Shown: in pieces, positions 40,940 to 52,633 of the stretch
Position numbering within the stretch: the first letter of the stretch is position 1
Layout of the letters: each line of letters starts with the position of its first letter
Source: Verpa conica
Lineage: Eukaryota > Ascomycota > Pezizomycetes > Pezizales > Morchellaceae
Direction: 5' to 3'
Length of the DNA: 64,000 nucleotides
NCBI GenBank assembly: GCA_033030425.1
Contig: JAUFSD010000018.1
Span: 1,407,867-1,471,866 of the forward strand
Made by a program: the position numbers and the translations under genes
The notes under the pieces: generated by a model
The model's database searches: none
What the model was told of the DNA's origin: nothing
Seen by the model: only the letters and a program-made list of their open reading frames with translations

Positions 40940-43530
40940 ACATCCCCGCTCTATTTGTTGATAGCTGTGTTAGTAGTCTTCTCTTGGATACGAAAAGTAT
41001 AATAATAGTATGATCTACGTTGTTGATGTTTATTACGGATTATAGATTGGTACTATCTATGAGTATTACTGATACATAATCATAAGTTATCAGCTCATAG
41101 TATGAAGGTATCTCAAATTTAGACCATCAAGGTGTTGTGGCGCCTCTTCCGGGGATCTCTAGACATAGTAGAGTACTAATATATATACCATTAACTCCTT
41201 GATCAGTATCACAATGGTATACGTTTATTTCCCAGCCAATTTAGGAACCCCTATTGAGCGCTGTAGTTGCTACACCAAAGTTTATTCTTTATCAATGGCC
41301 TGTAGAATTCACTTGTTTTTCCATAACAGTTTTATTTTGGGTCCTCAACTATAGTCTCTCCTACAGCCTCTCCCAGTTTTTGTGGTTCCCAATATTATAT
41401 TCTCACTCGGACATGAGGCACCACCTGAACCTTAGAGAATCCGGGTGTTTGTACATATATTACTGCGGGGAAGGTTGCCCAATGATGAGTGCTATAGGTA
41501 GATCTCTGTAAGTAGTACAATTATGTAGCTTACCGTGCAACAGTACGGTGATACAGCTATCCTTTATAGATATATCTGCTACCTTATTTCACGTGAGGGT
41601 CCTCAGGTCCCACCAGTCAGAAACTTAAGACTATATATTAAAACACCCCTCTACCCATATTCATCACTATATTCTTCCTCTTCGCCATTATAGCACTCTC
41701 TTATATCACACTGATACCGGGAACTCACCGTCAGCCTCGGCAATCGTCTACTCCTTACTAGGACACGGCGGAAACGAGGGGACTGGCTAGGCACCATTCG
41801 CCGGCAGTCAATTGTGGACTATAGGGGGTAGGTGAGGTGGTGAAAAGTAGTCGAGCTTGCTCAGGAATCATCTTCTAGCCCTAATCTACCTGCCTACTTT
41901 TAATAACTAGAAACTAGAGTATACTCGTAGATTGGTAAACTGTAGCGATGTAACAAAGACTTGATTGATAAAGAACTAAGTAATGAAAGAACTGCCTGCT
42001 TATATACCCTAAGCTCCTTCCATACTATCAGGATCCACGCCGGGATACAATCCATCCGTTATAACACAGAAAAGCCAAGACTATCCACGCCGGGATACTA
42101 TTCCTCCGTTGCATAACAATGCCTTTATATGCTAAGTACAATGTCTGTTACTCAAGTTCCAGAGTATTCGCTTGTTCCAACACCTACATGCTAACCTGGG
42201 CTTTTGGATAGGTTAGCATATAGGTACCATTGTCCTAGTCTGTTTATAGGATAGTCTGTCTGCCCGTCCACATATCAGATAGACTAGCTTAGCTAGAAAA
42301 CCATAGTCGACTATAATCTTCCTAACCTATAATTAAGACTGGCTTAGCACTGCAAGCTTCAGTCGACTGTAGCCCGACTCGACGGTTGACACCGCTGCTC
42401 ACCGTGGACATCACAGGGAAGCTATCCTGAGCTTCCAAGGAGCATCATACCGTATAATCTAGGTTAATTCGATCCGCTACAGCTGGGGGTAATGTGCATA
42501 ATTCATAGTAAATAAATAAACTGCAACAGGCTTCATCTGTATTGGTAAATAAAAATATCTTTCTTGTTCTAGTGCCTTCAATTTCCATGGCTCCGACTGT
42601 TTTAGTACATATTAAGCCCTGGTGTAACGGGTCGAATTAACTTAGATTTTACGGCACTAGGTAATCGCTCTTTATAATATGATGGCGTGTAATTGGAGAA
42701 GATTATGGCGCACTGATAACCGCAAAAATATGCAACGGTTAAGGTGCGCCCGAGGGTAAGATGAGCCTGGGGGTGTGGATTTCACTAAAAATCAGCAAAA
42801 AGTTAATAAATAGTCTCAAGCTCAGGCACTAAGGTTTTGTGGGGGTCAAGAGAACTCTTTGGATTATTAGAATAACCTTAAACTCAGCTTGTTTGAGGTC
42901 TGTTTTCTAATTTCTGTAAAATTATTCATACCCCCAGGAGCGCCTCTTTCCGCTTCTATCGAGGCCAGTAAGCGAGCCCTGATAAGGCTATCAGATGGCT
43001 TCATGAGACAAGGGACTAGACTAGTCATTTAGTATAAGCAGGGCGAGGAGACAACTCCTAGACAGATCATCAATAATAACACTTGTGATTCCATAACTAT
43101 TGCATTACCCTTTCCTATGCTCTCTATATCGTACGGAAGCTAGTCTTATACCTAGTATAGTATAACCACTCCCTATTAAATTACAATTTATAAGAATACT
43201 CCCCAATGTCTAATTCACGTTTTTGACCCATCTTAAGATCCTTCTTAGTTAATTTATTCATATAAATATTATTACTATATAAATATTAGATAGTTTGAGT
43301 TGACAAGAGAGGCAAACCAAGAGATATTTGAGATGGTGATGAAGACTTGCCCAATTACTTTTACAGTAGATACAGAATATCTACGCGGGGGATACTAAGG
43401 GGAAGTCTTCACAGGTTACTCCTTAATAGTGCTTTACGATAGTATCTACTACGGCCCCAGAAAGCAGCCTCAGACATATATACGCCCAGCTCGCCCAGTA
43501 CGACCCTAGCGTCAGGCGTACTGGCGTGAA
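40940..43530. other. Non-coding, repeat-derived spacer
   Basis: No supported gene; the 85-residue frame at 41254-41511 has no motif. About 41940-42020 resembles 13740-13840 (possible LTR remnant with a TTATATACCC box). Between 42030 and 42110 is a spaced direct repeat, listed separately. Confidence 0.35.
42032..42110 (+). repeat. Two spaced direct repeats of about 29 bp
   Basis: TCCACGCCGGGATACAATCC and TCCACGCCGGGATACTATTC, each followed by a TCCGTT ending, start about 51 bp apart. They may be part of an LTR promoter or a decayed tandem repeat. Confidence 0.6.
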
Positions 43531-43800
43531 AATACGGTTTTTGCTGATGGAACTGTGGTCTGGCCTGCGATTTCACCTGATGCCAATAAGATCGAACCTC
43601 TCTAGAGCTATTTAAAAGATTGGGTAGCTCAGAACAACGTTTCAGGAACGAGTCAAGTGGCGGTTGAGAACGCTAAAAAGGTAATACGGGGTGAATGGGA
43701 GAATATTTCGCTGGAAATGATCAACCAACACTGTGGGAATGTTAAGAGTAATTTGGAGTATATTATAAAGTGTAATAGCAATAATAATTTCCATGGGTAA
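43531..43800 (+). pseudogene. Tc1/mariner transposase, C-terminal remnant
   Basis: In one frame the sequence gives VFADGTVVWPAISPDANKIE followed by an in-frame TAG and then SYLKDWVAQNNVSGTSQVAV to CGNVKSNLEYIIKCN and a stop. This matches the SPDLNPIEHLW region and C-terminal tail of Tc1-like transposases, with the key NPIE changed to NKIE. No upstream catalytic core is recognisable. Different from the fragment at 24474-24917. Confidence 0.65.
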
Positions 43801-45040
43801 TTACTAGTCTCGTGCCTATCCCCTACGGCGTAGCAAAAGCAACCATTGGGGCTGGGAACGAGACTAGGTATTACTGTATATAGTTGGCTAGAGTTATTTC
43901 TTTAGTTAAGTCTGCTCTTGACGAGAACCCCCGGTTGTCTAATCTTATCAGGTCCTCACGTGACCGACCGATCTTTCGGCATCGCAGTACGTAAATCTAG
44001 CCTATAGTCAAAATTAGACCTGGCGGCATGAGTACTCTTACAGTACTTCGGTTGTAAATGCCACGCCTGGGTACGGTCCCTAAGGCACGTTCGCTGGTTG
44101 GAAGGCTAACTTCCTGATATCTTCGATCAAAGATAAAAGAGAAAGAGATGTATATTCATGATTCTCTTGTGTATGTATGGCTAAGTCTTTTCACCACAAT
44201 CTTCACGTAACACCAGGGTATGTCTGTCCCCAGGTGGTTCAAATACTGTGGCTGGTAGTAATATTTCCTACCCGAAATATGTGCCACCACTGCCGCATGG
44301 GGACAGACTTTCCCCCCAAAGTACAAACCTCTCGTAGAACTATTGGGGAGGGCCATACACACTATATGTTATGTCAACGACCCCGAGTGCAGAAGATTCT
44401 AGTACATATATGAGATAAACTTGCTATATTTTCCCAGTCCCAACTACAGTTCCAAGTTAATGTATCCGCATAAGAGCCAAGCTCTTTTTTTCCTACAGAG
44501 AAGTCATGACCAACATGAACCTACATAGTAGAAAAGATGTATGGTAGTGATAGTAATGTTTGTGATCCCCTGGGTAGCAAAGACCTATGCCATCAGGACA
44601 TACCGGAACATGTTGAGAGCTCTTGACGTTCCACTACCTCGTGCACGAAAAATCCCGCCTGTACACCAACCCACCTATACGTCATGGCACCGGTTGTATA
44701 TCGTATATTATCTACGTATTAATAAAGTCCAATGTGAGAACCTAGCACTGCCCGAGAACCATGACACTAAACGATGATTGGTATTTTTGTATAGGAACAG
44801 AAGTCAATATCGTATTGTTCGAGAGCGATATGACGAGGTGGAAAGAGGTTTGTGCTCGGGAGTGCCGCGACTCGCCTAGCCGAACCTCCCACGCTCCACG
44901 CCTGCTCCCCTGGTTTACGCGATCGGGTGCAGATGTTTTCCTTGCGGTGCCAAGGAAGCAGCGGCTGAGCAGCGTATTACATTGTGATAGGAGGAGAAAT
45001 CGCTCTTCACTCAAGCTGTTCACGTGTATATTGCTACTAA
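43801..45040. other. Non-coding spacer
   Basis: A short inverted repeat (TACTAGTCTCGT near 43802 and ACGAGACTAGGTA near 43857) may be the end of the transposon remnant. GTCTGTCCCCA and TGGGGACAGAC (near 44223 and 44297) form another. Frames at 44541-44777 and 44761-45069 have no motif. Confidence 0.35.
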
Positions 45041-45250
45041 ATTTAACCGAACATTGGGCCTGTAACTGAGAAACCGCCCGCAACAACCCCACGTTCAAAA
45101 TTTCACAAATGTTATAGGTACTTTAGCTCTTGGAGATCCCATAAATGAAATTCTTCCTTATAGCCATAGTTCTTGCGGAGTAGTACTGGTGTGAGTATCT
45201 TAAATGTAAAATACGGTTGCTACCTAGACCCACTGCTAAGCAATACTTAT
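45041..45250. mobile_element. Diverged copy of the 54464-54674 MITE
   Basis: Aligns along its length with 54464-54674: CCGAACATT start, then CAACAACCCC, CATAAATGAAATTCTTCCTT, and a TGTAAAATACGGTTGC end. Terminal repeats are largely eroded. Confidence 0.5.
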
Positions 45251-46488
45251 GTAGGCGGTCGTCCGCACCTAAGGCTCCAAATGCACGATGGGGGTACTAT
45301 GGGGGCTGGTATCCAGGTTTTATTCCTTGATATACCCGGTAATCTATACACCCGCGCCGGATGAGGCATTCATAGATGATTACCTTGCATTTACAATAAC
45401 CTTAGCTAGGTTCTTTACCGATTGAGCAGGCAGCCCATTGTTGGTTGCTGGATGCGCTGTTTTGAGCTGATGTGGATCATGGATTCTGTGGGGTCTGTAT
45501 ACAAACAATGCCCCCGGGCAGTGCAAATGATATGCAAATGTCGACTAATATCTATATAACCACAGTCATTATTGAGGATTATCAGATCGAGTCATTTATA
45601 GAAGTAGCGGTCTACTCAAGAGGACCCCCAATGCGTGTACAGCAGTGACCCATCACCGCAGGCTCTGAATGAAGCAACCATAACAGATATATGGCCCTAC
45701 CAGTACTATGGCTTAGCAGTAAACTTTCAGTCATGATCTCACGCCGCTAGGCGGAAAGAAAATGACCCCCGTACGTTACATTTCTGAATATCAGGTTAGG
45801 GTTTACTGAGCCTAGTCCATGGCTCCATCATGGCTCATTAGTTATCTAGGGAAGGGAATAGAGAAACCATTATTTCTCTTGAAAAAATATCACTATTCTT
45901 GCCTTCCCTTCGGTAGGTCATCCATGAATCCCGGAGGTCTGCGAGTTCGCAGCTAGAGGGCTGCTTTTGTGGTATATGGCAAGATCGGGAACGACGGTCT
46001 ACGAATACAGTACTGTATCCAATAGTGTTACAACCATTGCCGAGTGTCTGAAAGTCCATTAATAGCCCTAGCCCGAGACCAAATAATACTCGGTCTTATT
46101 CACTGCCTGCTGTAGGTAGCGGGAAAGCCCGTAAAAGTGGCGCTGGCTTTGGGGAGGACAAGGCTGCCGTGATGAAAATTCTTACTTGATTGCTCGGATA
46201 CTATGTTACACGGCATTATTGAGGTCCCTTATCATCTTAGCACGTTACAGTCGATATTTACTCCTCTACCCCACACTTCAGAAAACAATTCCTGCTAGTA
46301 AATTTAAATATGGTATCCCCTCCTATCCCTCTCACTCCAGGACAGCATTTGTTACCCAGCCTGGTTTGGGGTTTTTTGATTTTTTGACTACTTTCCCTCA
46401 TATATTCTAGTAAGTCTATCCTCTCCCTTCAAAGCTAGCTTTACATCCTATTTGAGGCTGATTGGCTTGTAAAGAAATAGCTATCACC
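45251..46488. other. Non-coding spacer and upstream region
   Basis: The 73-residue minus frame at 45838-46059 is coding-like but has no partner exons. A GGTTAGGGTT motif is near 45794. Confidence 0.35.
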
Positions 46489-48327
46489 ATGAGCGAGCAA
46501 CCAAGCCCTATCCGACCACTCTTGGGCAATGTAGAGCTTGCCAAGCCGAGTCATCGAGTAGGGGAGAATCCAGTTACTAGGACCCTCCTGGCTTGGTATA
46601 CACTTGGGGTACAGGTTGTCCTTGTGTGCGTTGTTGCCCTCTCGCTGGTTCTCTTCGTGGACAAGGTCTATGTTAGCTCGGAGAGTGGCCGATTCCAAGG
46701 TCCCACTAAGCAGCCGGTGCTCCTGGCAAGTGACATCACGACTGCAGTTTCAGCTGCTTTATTGGTTGTCAGGGTGGTGACAGGCAGCTGGTCCGCTATT
46801 ACCGCCTGGCGATGTGTCTACATTTTGCTCGAAAAGGATAGCCTAAGTCTCACTCAAGTCAATTCCATGGTGTCGTATAGGGTCTTACGAACAGTATCCA
46901 GCACATACAGCTGGATTGTGTTTGTGGTACTTTTGCTTCTGCTTCCTGCCCAGTTTGCCGCTCCGCTAGCGTCTGGAGCAGTGGGCTGGCGGAGTGTCGA
47001 GGTATTGCTAGGGAACCATAGCGTTATATCTACCGCCGCGGACTACCCGGAAGGGACAGTGGATAACTGGTGGTGGGGAACTTACTTTAATAACCTACCA
47101 ACCCGGAGCAATATGGTTACCCTAGCCCTTCGGAAGTCCTTCGAGATTTTTACGGACAAGGAAGATCCCAAAAGAATAGGATGTCGGCGTCTTGTAGAAT
47201 CTGACCTAAGTGTTGGATCCACCGTTTCGGATACTCCAATCCCTTGTATGGTGATACACTCAATCCAATGGGACACCACACCACCTCCACGAGAAATCAC
47301 AGATCTATTATCATACCCAAGCAATAGTGTACTACACGACCCAGAGGCTTTTGGGGTTAACCAAGCCAATGGCTCAACGCTAGCGAATAACTCGACGCAA
47401 GATAATCCAATCCTAGGAGATAACGTAGGCAACATAGCAATTCTTGGTCTCCCTGTCTGGTCAAAAAAGGGCAAGTCGGGATTGCCCAATAACCCTAAAG
47501 TCTTCTCAGGTTCATGGAAGATAGCTTGCTCGTACGGCCACTCCACAGATAAACCATGCAATGCTGGCCCAGTACACGTTGATAGTATGAACACGACCCG
47601 ACGCTTAGCCCCCTATCTACTCCAGACTAAGCTCCAGGGGAATTGCTACTTTTTTGGCACCATTAATTTTACGGCGGGGGTTACCAGGTCGAAATCCACA
47701 TTTATCACCCGTAACGTACTAGAGGTCGACTACGATTCCAATTTACAAATCGAAGCAAACGCTCTGACCGAAGAATCAATTTACTTGATGAATGACCTCT
47801 TCGTTCCAATGAATATAGCCTCACAGTTCATTACACCTTGGGGTTTGACAGATCCCTTCACAGTCGTAGTTGAACGCTTTTTTCGTCGCTCATACATATC
47901 CATATGGCATGGCCTCCAGAACGAGCTGCGGTACGGGTGGGAGGTGGCGGACAGTGATGGCAAGCCTGTATTAACACTTGGCAGCCCACCAAACCACGTG
48001 TCGGAAGCAAAGATGAATGTTGTGAGACTTCAAGCTACGGTCAGCCGTCCAAGGGTTATAGCCTGGCTCATAGCAAACCTCCTGATGACACTTTCGGGGA
48101 TCATTCTAGCAGTGATCCAGAATCAATGTTCTCGCCCCGTGGTGATCGACCATGCAGCTGCCGCCATTACAGCCAATTTCCAAGACCTCTTTGAGAAGGA
48201 TACTGGTGGTTTATCTAAACTTTCATACCTTACGAAAGAAGATGATAAGCTGGGGAAGCTTGTTCTTACTACTCACCAACGGGGCAGCGGACTACAGTTT
48301 GCTATCATTCCTAAACAAGCAGCATGA
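46489..48327 (+). CDS. Four-TM membrane protein with large glycosylated loop, unknown
   Basis: Intronless; ATG at 46489 in CACCATGAGC context gives 612 residues. TM helices at about 38-57 (LGVQVVLVCVVALSLVLFV), 82-98, 141-161 (YSWIVFVVLLLLLPAQFAA) and 523-543 (VIAWLIANLLMTLSGIILAV). The 360-residue loop between TM3 and TM4 has several N-glycosylation sequons (NGS, NNS, NST, NTT, NFT) and cysteines, so it is probably extracytoplasmic. A short cytosolic C-tail follows. I know this general architecture from uncharacterised fungal plasma-membrane proteins but no function. Confidence 0.8.
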   Translation: MSEQPSPIRPLLGNVELAKPSHRVGENPVTRTLLAWYTLGVQVVLVCVVALSLVLFVDKVYVSSESGRFQGPTKQPVLLASDITTAVSAALLVVRVVTGSWSAITAWRCVYILLEKDSLSLTQVNSMVSYRVLRTVSSTYSWIVFVVLLLLLPAQFAAPLASGAVGWRSVEVLLGNHSVISTAADYPEGTVDNWWWGTYFNNLPTRSNMVTLALRKSFEIFTDKEDPKRIGCRRLVESDLSVGSTVSDTPIPCMVIHSIQWDTTPPPREITDLLSYPSNSVLHDPEAFGVNQANGSTLANNSTQDNPILGDNVGNIAILGLPVWSKKGKSGLPNNPKVFSGSWKIACSYGHSTDKPCNAGPVHVDSMNTTRRLAPYLLQTKLQGNCYFFGTINFTAGVTRSKSTFITRNVLEVDYDSNLQIEANALTEESIYLMNDLFVPMNIASQFITPWGLTDPFTVVVERFFRRSYISIWHGLQNELRYGWEVADSDGKPVLTLGSPPNHVSEAKMNVVRLQATVSRPRVIAWLIANLLMTLSGIILAVIQNQCSRPVVIDHAAAAITANFQDLFEKDTGGLSKLSYLTKEDDKLGKLVLTTHQRGSGLQFAIIPKQAA

Positions 48328-49267
48328 AACATGTGGTCTACAGTACGTATAAACCACCCAAAACCCCCGCGTATATGATATTTAATGACCTTGATGCTCT
48401 TTGGTGTAGTAATATGGCTTATGCACCTATTTGTGGGATACAAAATGTATTATATAGATAAAGTCGTGGGGGGCGGCTCAGGCGTGAAAGGTGTAGGCAT
48501 ATTAGGTCTTCTAATTGAAATAATTGTTTTTTATTTACAAAATTTAATTCTTTGAGTCTATGATTGGACTACAGCATATTCGCTCTATAAGATTTGGGCT
48601 ATAAGAATATTCGCCTTATAAGAATGTGTCCAGGACCGGACACAGTTATTTTATGAGTACTAGTGTTCAGCCTGGGGGCGGATACCACACCCTAAACAAA
48701 CTAAGTTAGTAGTCAGAAAAGTATTAGCCTATCTTGAGATTGTTTGGGATTTTTATTTTTATACCATGCATTGTTGTCTCTAGGGACCTTTATATGATGG
48801 GCGCTTTTTAGTACAAAACAGTAGTTATATGCTATCTAACAAATATAAGCTCAATGAGTAAATAAACAACGAATAAACGACTAACTCATTTACAATCGTC
48901 GTTTAGTAGTGGGTAGGGGGCTAAAAAGAAGAAAGAGGGGGGGTTGAGCCCCCAGCCTATTCAATATGCCCTTGACCCCAAGCCATTAGGTCATACAAAC
49001 TGAGTATAGGTTACAACCATTTTTCCATCATATAAAGTTGATAATTTAAATCTTAGCACAATATCTAAGAGTTTGGGCTATAGGCTTAGAGGTTTTAAGT
49101 AATACAAATATAAAAAAAAGAATTTTAGAGGACAACTCCTACCTCAGATACACTTCCCTACCTCTTAGGAATGAGATATCTTCCTCCACTAAATGACTAC
49201 TCATTTAGTAAAGAGTCATTTAGCAGTCATCTAGAGAAGCAATGTGCTTAGGTAAAATAGTTATGTA
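48328..49267. other. AT-rich non-coding spacer
   Basis: No gene. About 48572-48640 holds repeated CTATAAGA motifs possibly derived from the 33348-33507 MITE family. A small palindrome TGTCCAGGACCGGACACA is at about 48627. Confidence 0.35.
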
Positions 49268-49356
49268 CCATATTTACTCGAGAAATCCACTGTCTCCGGT
49301 CTCACCTAGAGCTCCTCCGGAGGAGCTTGGCTGCATACTTGGCTACATACTTGGCG
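49268..49356 (+). mobile_element. Lone Fot/pogo TIR fragment
   Basis: TA followed by CCATATTTACTCGAGAAATC and then the TCCGGTCTCACC, CTCCGGAGGAGCTTGGCTGC and ACTTGGCTACATACTTGG blocks of the Fot TIR at 13971-14060. Only one end; the rest is absent and a MITE begins 10 bp later. Confidence 0.75.
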
Positions 49357-49366
49357 TATACTACTA

Positions 49367-49490
49367 CTCGTAACTGCAAGACGTTTCCGGAATGGCCTGC
49401 TATTGCATACCATACAAAAAGTATGCCAAGTCTAATATTTTATATGGTATGCAATAGCAGGCCATTCCGGAAACGTCTTGCAATTACGAG
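49367..49490. mobile_element. MITE, CTCGTAA family (copy 4, best preserved)
   Basis: 124 bp, TA on both sides (49365-49366, 49491-49492). Inverted arms of about 50 bp are nearly perfect: CTCGTAACTGCAAGACGTTT, then CCGGAATGGCCTGCTATTGC. A single-strand fold would be almost fully paired. Confidence 0.88.
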
Positions 49491-49492
49491 TA

Positions 49493-50516
49493 CTGGATTA
49501 CGACTAAGACATGCATCATGCATTGTGCCCACCTCACCTGGGTAATTAGATATCTTGGCACGGGACATGAGGCTCTGGTGAGACCAGCCCTCTTTAGTAC
49601 CCAGGAATTCTTTCCCAAGGACACAGTCGGGAACATGCTGGCTCACAAATATTGTATGCAGCGCTTCACCTCAGATATCATTACAGACACCCAAAAGGAT
49701 TTAGTATTAGAGCTATGTATACTTGTTAACTGCGGCCTTGTTATTACGTTAGTCTGCAAGATCCACCCGTTGGGTGAAATTGATGACATGCTCTTCTAAA
49801 GGTTAGGAATTCTTTATCTACCTCCCTTCTCTTGGCTGTCATCTTTCATTTTTCGGTAATTGTCTATCTACTTCTACGCAACACTAATTATTAGATTAGA
49901 TAAATACATATCATTGAAATATCTTGCGGAATACCATGAGAGTAACTAAAGACTTGAATACAAAGGGCTCATGGGATTGTGGGTTTTCGTGCTTTATAAT
50001 CCCATAGCGATTATCTAATTTGATTATACACATTGCGCAGTTGTGTAGGACTGCATCAACTCAGGTGACTTAATTGACAATGTTACGTGTAAGTATGTAC
50101 GATTGGTTTATCTCTTATTATCCCACCGTAGTTTTCTCAACTGTCTTGAAAGGCCTATATAATCTTCTCATTCGTCATATTTACTATAGAAGAGTATAGT
50201 TCTATTTATGACTTGTTCCTTCGTGATCGGATCTAAAGACCTCTACTACCTTCTCATAATCCCTAAGCCGGATATTGTAATGCCGCGGCCACAACTCCAA
50301 CCCCCATCTCGATGTTGACTCGACCCGTGCTAAATAACTTAGCAGAGGGCAAAAGTCACACTCGGCAATAAATGAAGCGCAGATTTGCCGGTTCATGCGT
50401 AAGTATTAAGTACATTAATATCAGAAGAAACATTTAGGACACAAAATAATGTTACCATAGTCCAACAAATAATCGACTCTCGCTCTCTTGTCCCACCTCT
50501 ATGAGATAGCCGAAAC
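49493..50516. other. Non-coding spacer
   Basis: The 93-residue plus frame at 49518-49799 and the 64-residue minus frame at 50202-50396 have no motif I recognise. Confidence 0.35.
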
Positions 50517-50984
50517 TAGTGTGGTCCACGAGGCCGCTCGAGGCGAGGTAGGGAAGGTGGTCTCGAGGTGCCTCGGCTTTGTAGGCCTCTGGCTTTGGCT
50601 CGCCTTGGGTATTAGGAGTCTGGCCTCGAGGTACCTCGAGGAGCCTTGAGGCATAGAACTATTTTTGGCAATAGTTTAAGAGCTATTAAATACTCCACTA
50701 CAAAGTATCTTAGTGTAGTTCCCTGCTATTTTATGGCCTTCGAGTCAAGCTCACTAATAGTGGGTGATGAATTGTGGTGGGAATGACAAAGGTGACCTAT
50801 TTTACTCCTACTAGAGTCTGTGATCTTTTATTTAATTTATTATTATTTACCTCGAGCCACCTCGAGGCGAGCCCAGAGAGAAGCCTCGAGGTACCTCGAC
50901 CTCGTGGTCCCCCGGCCTTGCGCCTCCTCGAGGCCGATACCTCAAGGCGAGGCCCGAGGCGCCTCGGCCTCGTGGACCACACTA
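50517..50984. mobile_element. Non-autonomous hAT element, 468 bp
   Basis: TIR TAGTGTGGTCCACGAGGCCG with exact complement at the right end, and a perfect 8-bp TSD GCCGAAAC (50509-50516, 50985-50992): the hAT signature. Both subterminal regions are packed with CCTCGAGG and GAGGTACCTCGA-type motifs. The middle 150 bp is AT-rich and lacks a transposase. Confidence 0.92.
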
Positions 50985-50992
50985 GCCGAAAC

Positions 50993-52381
50993 TGAACCAG
51001 ATTCGAGTGATAGGTTGGTCCTAGATGATGGGGAGAAATGGATGGCTAAGGATCTTACCAGAATAACTCATACGAGGCCAAAAGAACATGATAATTATAG
51101 AGATTGAAGAAGATTCTACTACTAAGAATGACACAGTCGAGTATGCAGTGCCAAGGTCTGTGCTTCCGTCTCCACCTACCCAACCACCCCCGTTGTGTCT
51201 ATATGTGCGTCCTATACTTTAAGGCTCTTACTTTATGTGACAAATACGCAACTCAAGGATCCCTTATAACAACCCCATAAACCCTTTCAGATACCAGTGC
51301 CATGGGTTATCAACAGCCCCCCAGTTGCTCCTCACGCCCTCGGTCCTTTCTTCTTTGTCTTCCTTGGTATCTTATTTGGTGTCTTCGGGCTGTTCTTGTT
51401 ATTCGGTGTTTTCATCTTTCCCCACTTCTTAGGCTTAGGATCGTTCCACTGACCAGTAGGAGGCTTTTTGTCCGTGCAACCTATAGTATTCGCTGGGTCG
51501 TTTACGAGGTGTTCTGTCTACAACATTATTGACTATGTTCATTCAGCATAAATTAGAAGTTACTCACAATTCCTAAGAACTTATAGGCATTAGCCTTATG
51601 GTAATGGTAGTATATAATACAAAATGCCCCTTGTTTCTGTTGGCATCGCATTAGCTAACACTCATTATTCACGTTCCGAGTACCAAATACCGGTGGCAGC
51701 TGGAACGATTGGATATTCTATTAGATCTTCAGGTGCACCAGCGAATACTATCCCATTTTGGTGTGATTTCCGTATAGCGCTGGATAATATCCCCTCTCCT
51801 TAAATAATCTGCGGGCCACCTTGGCCATGTCGGTAATTGTCATGAGGCGCAAGCGTGGATGCTTAGTCAGGGCCGGCGGGAAGATATGACCCAAGAGGAG
51901 AGAGCTTCATCGTTGAGGGACAGCTAGAAGGATATTTTGAACTTGTAGACTAGGTAATATTGGCGGTGATAAACGACTATGTTAGAAGACAGAAACCTTT
52001 ATATCAAAATCTGAAATTATGTTGGAATAGTGACTGGTAGTTTTTGTGGAGAAAAACAATGATACTTTAGGCTATTATTGTATAGATACGTAATTACTTG
52101 ATATTTTGTATCGTAATACCAAGCTACCAATGAAGCCAATGGTACCATGATGCTCACCATCGGATTGCATAGCCGTAATGATAAATATAAGATACAAGGA
52201 ATTTTAAAAAGTCCAAAAGAAAACACTCGATCATGATAGTAGATTTACCCCTGGCCCCAACTCTGATGGTCTACATTTCTCTCCCTCGATAGACTCTTAT
52301 TGGTCCCCACCAATTCAGGTATAGGTAAATTACTCAAAAAGTTACACTGTTGGGGCTAAGGTACTCGTGGTCAATCAAAGC
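50993..52381. other. Non-coding spacer
   Basis: No supported gene. A fragment of the 36551-37540 element is at 51834-51880. Confidence 0.35.
51834..51880 (-). mobile_element. Fragment of the 1-kb TIR element
   Basis: GTCATGAGGCGCAAGCGTGG and GCTTAGTCAGGGC match the inverse of about 36577-36650. Confidence 0.55.
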
Positions 52382-52439
52382 AAAGGATGACAACAAATGA
52401 ATGAATTAATCATAAGTACATGGAAAGGATGACAACAAA
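52382..52439 (-). mobile_element. Ultra-short TTCA-tailed insertion, perfect 16-bp TSD
   Basis: AAAGGATGACAACAAA at 52382-52397 and 52424-52439 flanks a 26-bp insert that reads CCATGTACTTATGATTAATT plus CATTCA on the minus strand. Confidence 0.75.
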
Positions 52440-52633
52440 ACACAAGCTTAAAACAAGTAATGTAATATTTCACTTTATACTCTAAAAAATAATTTCTCTC
52501 ATCCTAGTTTTTCCAGTACCAACTAACTTAGAAACATATGCCAGGATCACCAATTGCTATAATCCCTTGGATGTGATATATGTTAGATCACGTGGCCAGA
52601 TCTAGATATGATCAGATACTTGTATTGCTTTTC

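Noticed and set aside
42032..42110. CRISPR-like array
   Set aside because: Only two units, imperfect, in a eukaryotic context with no cas genes.
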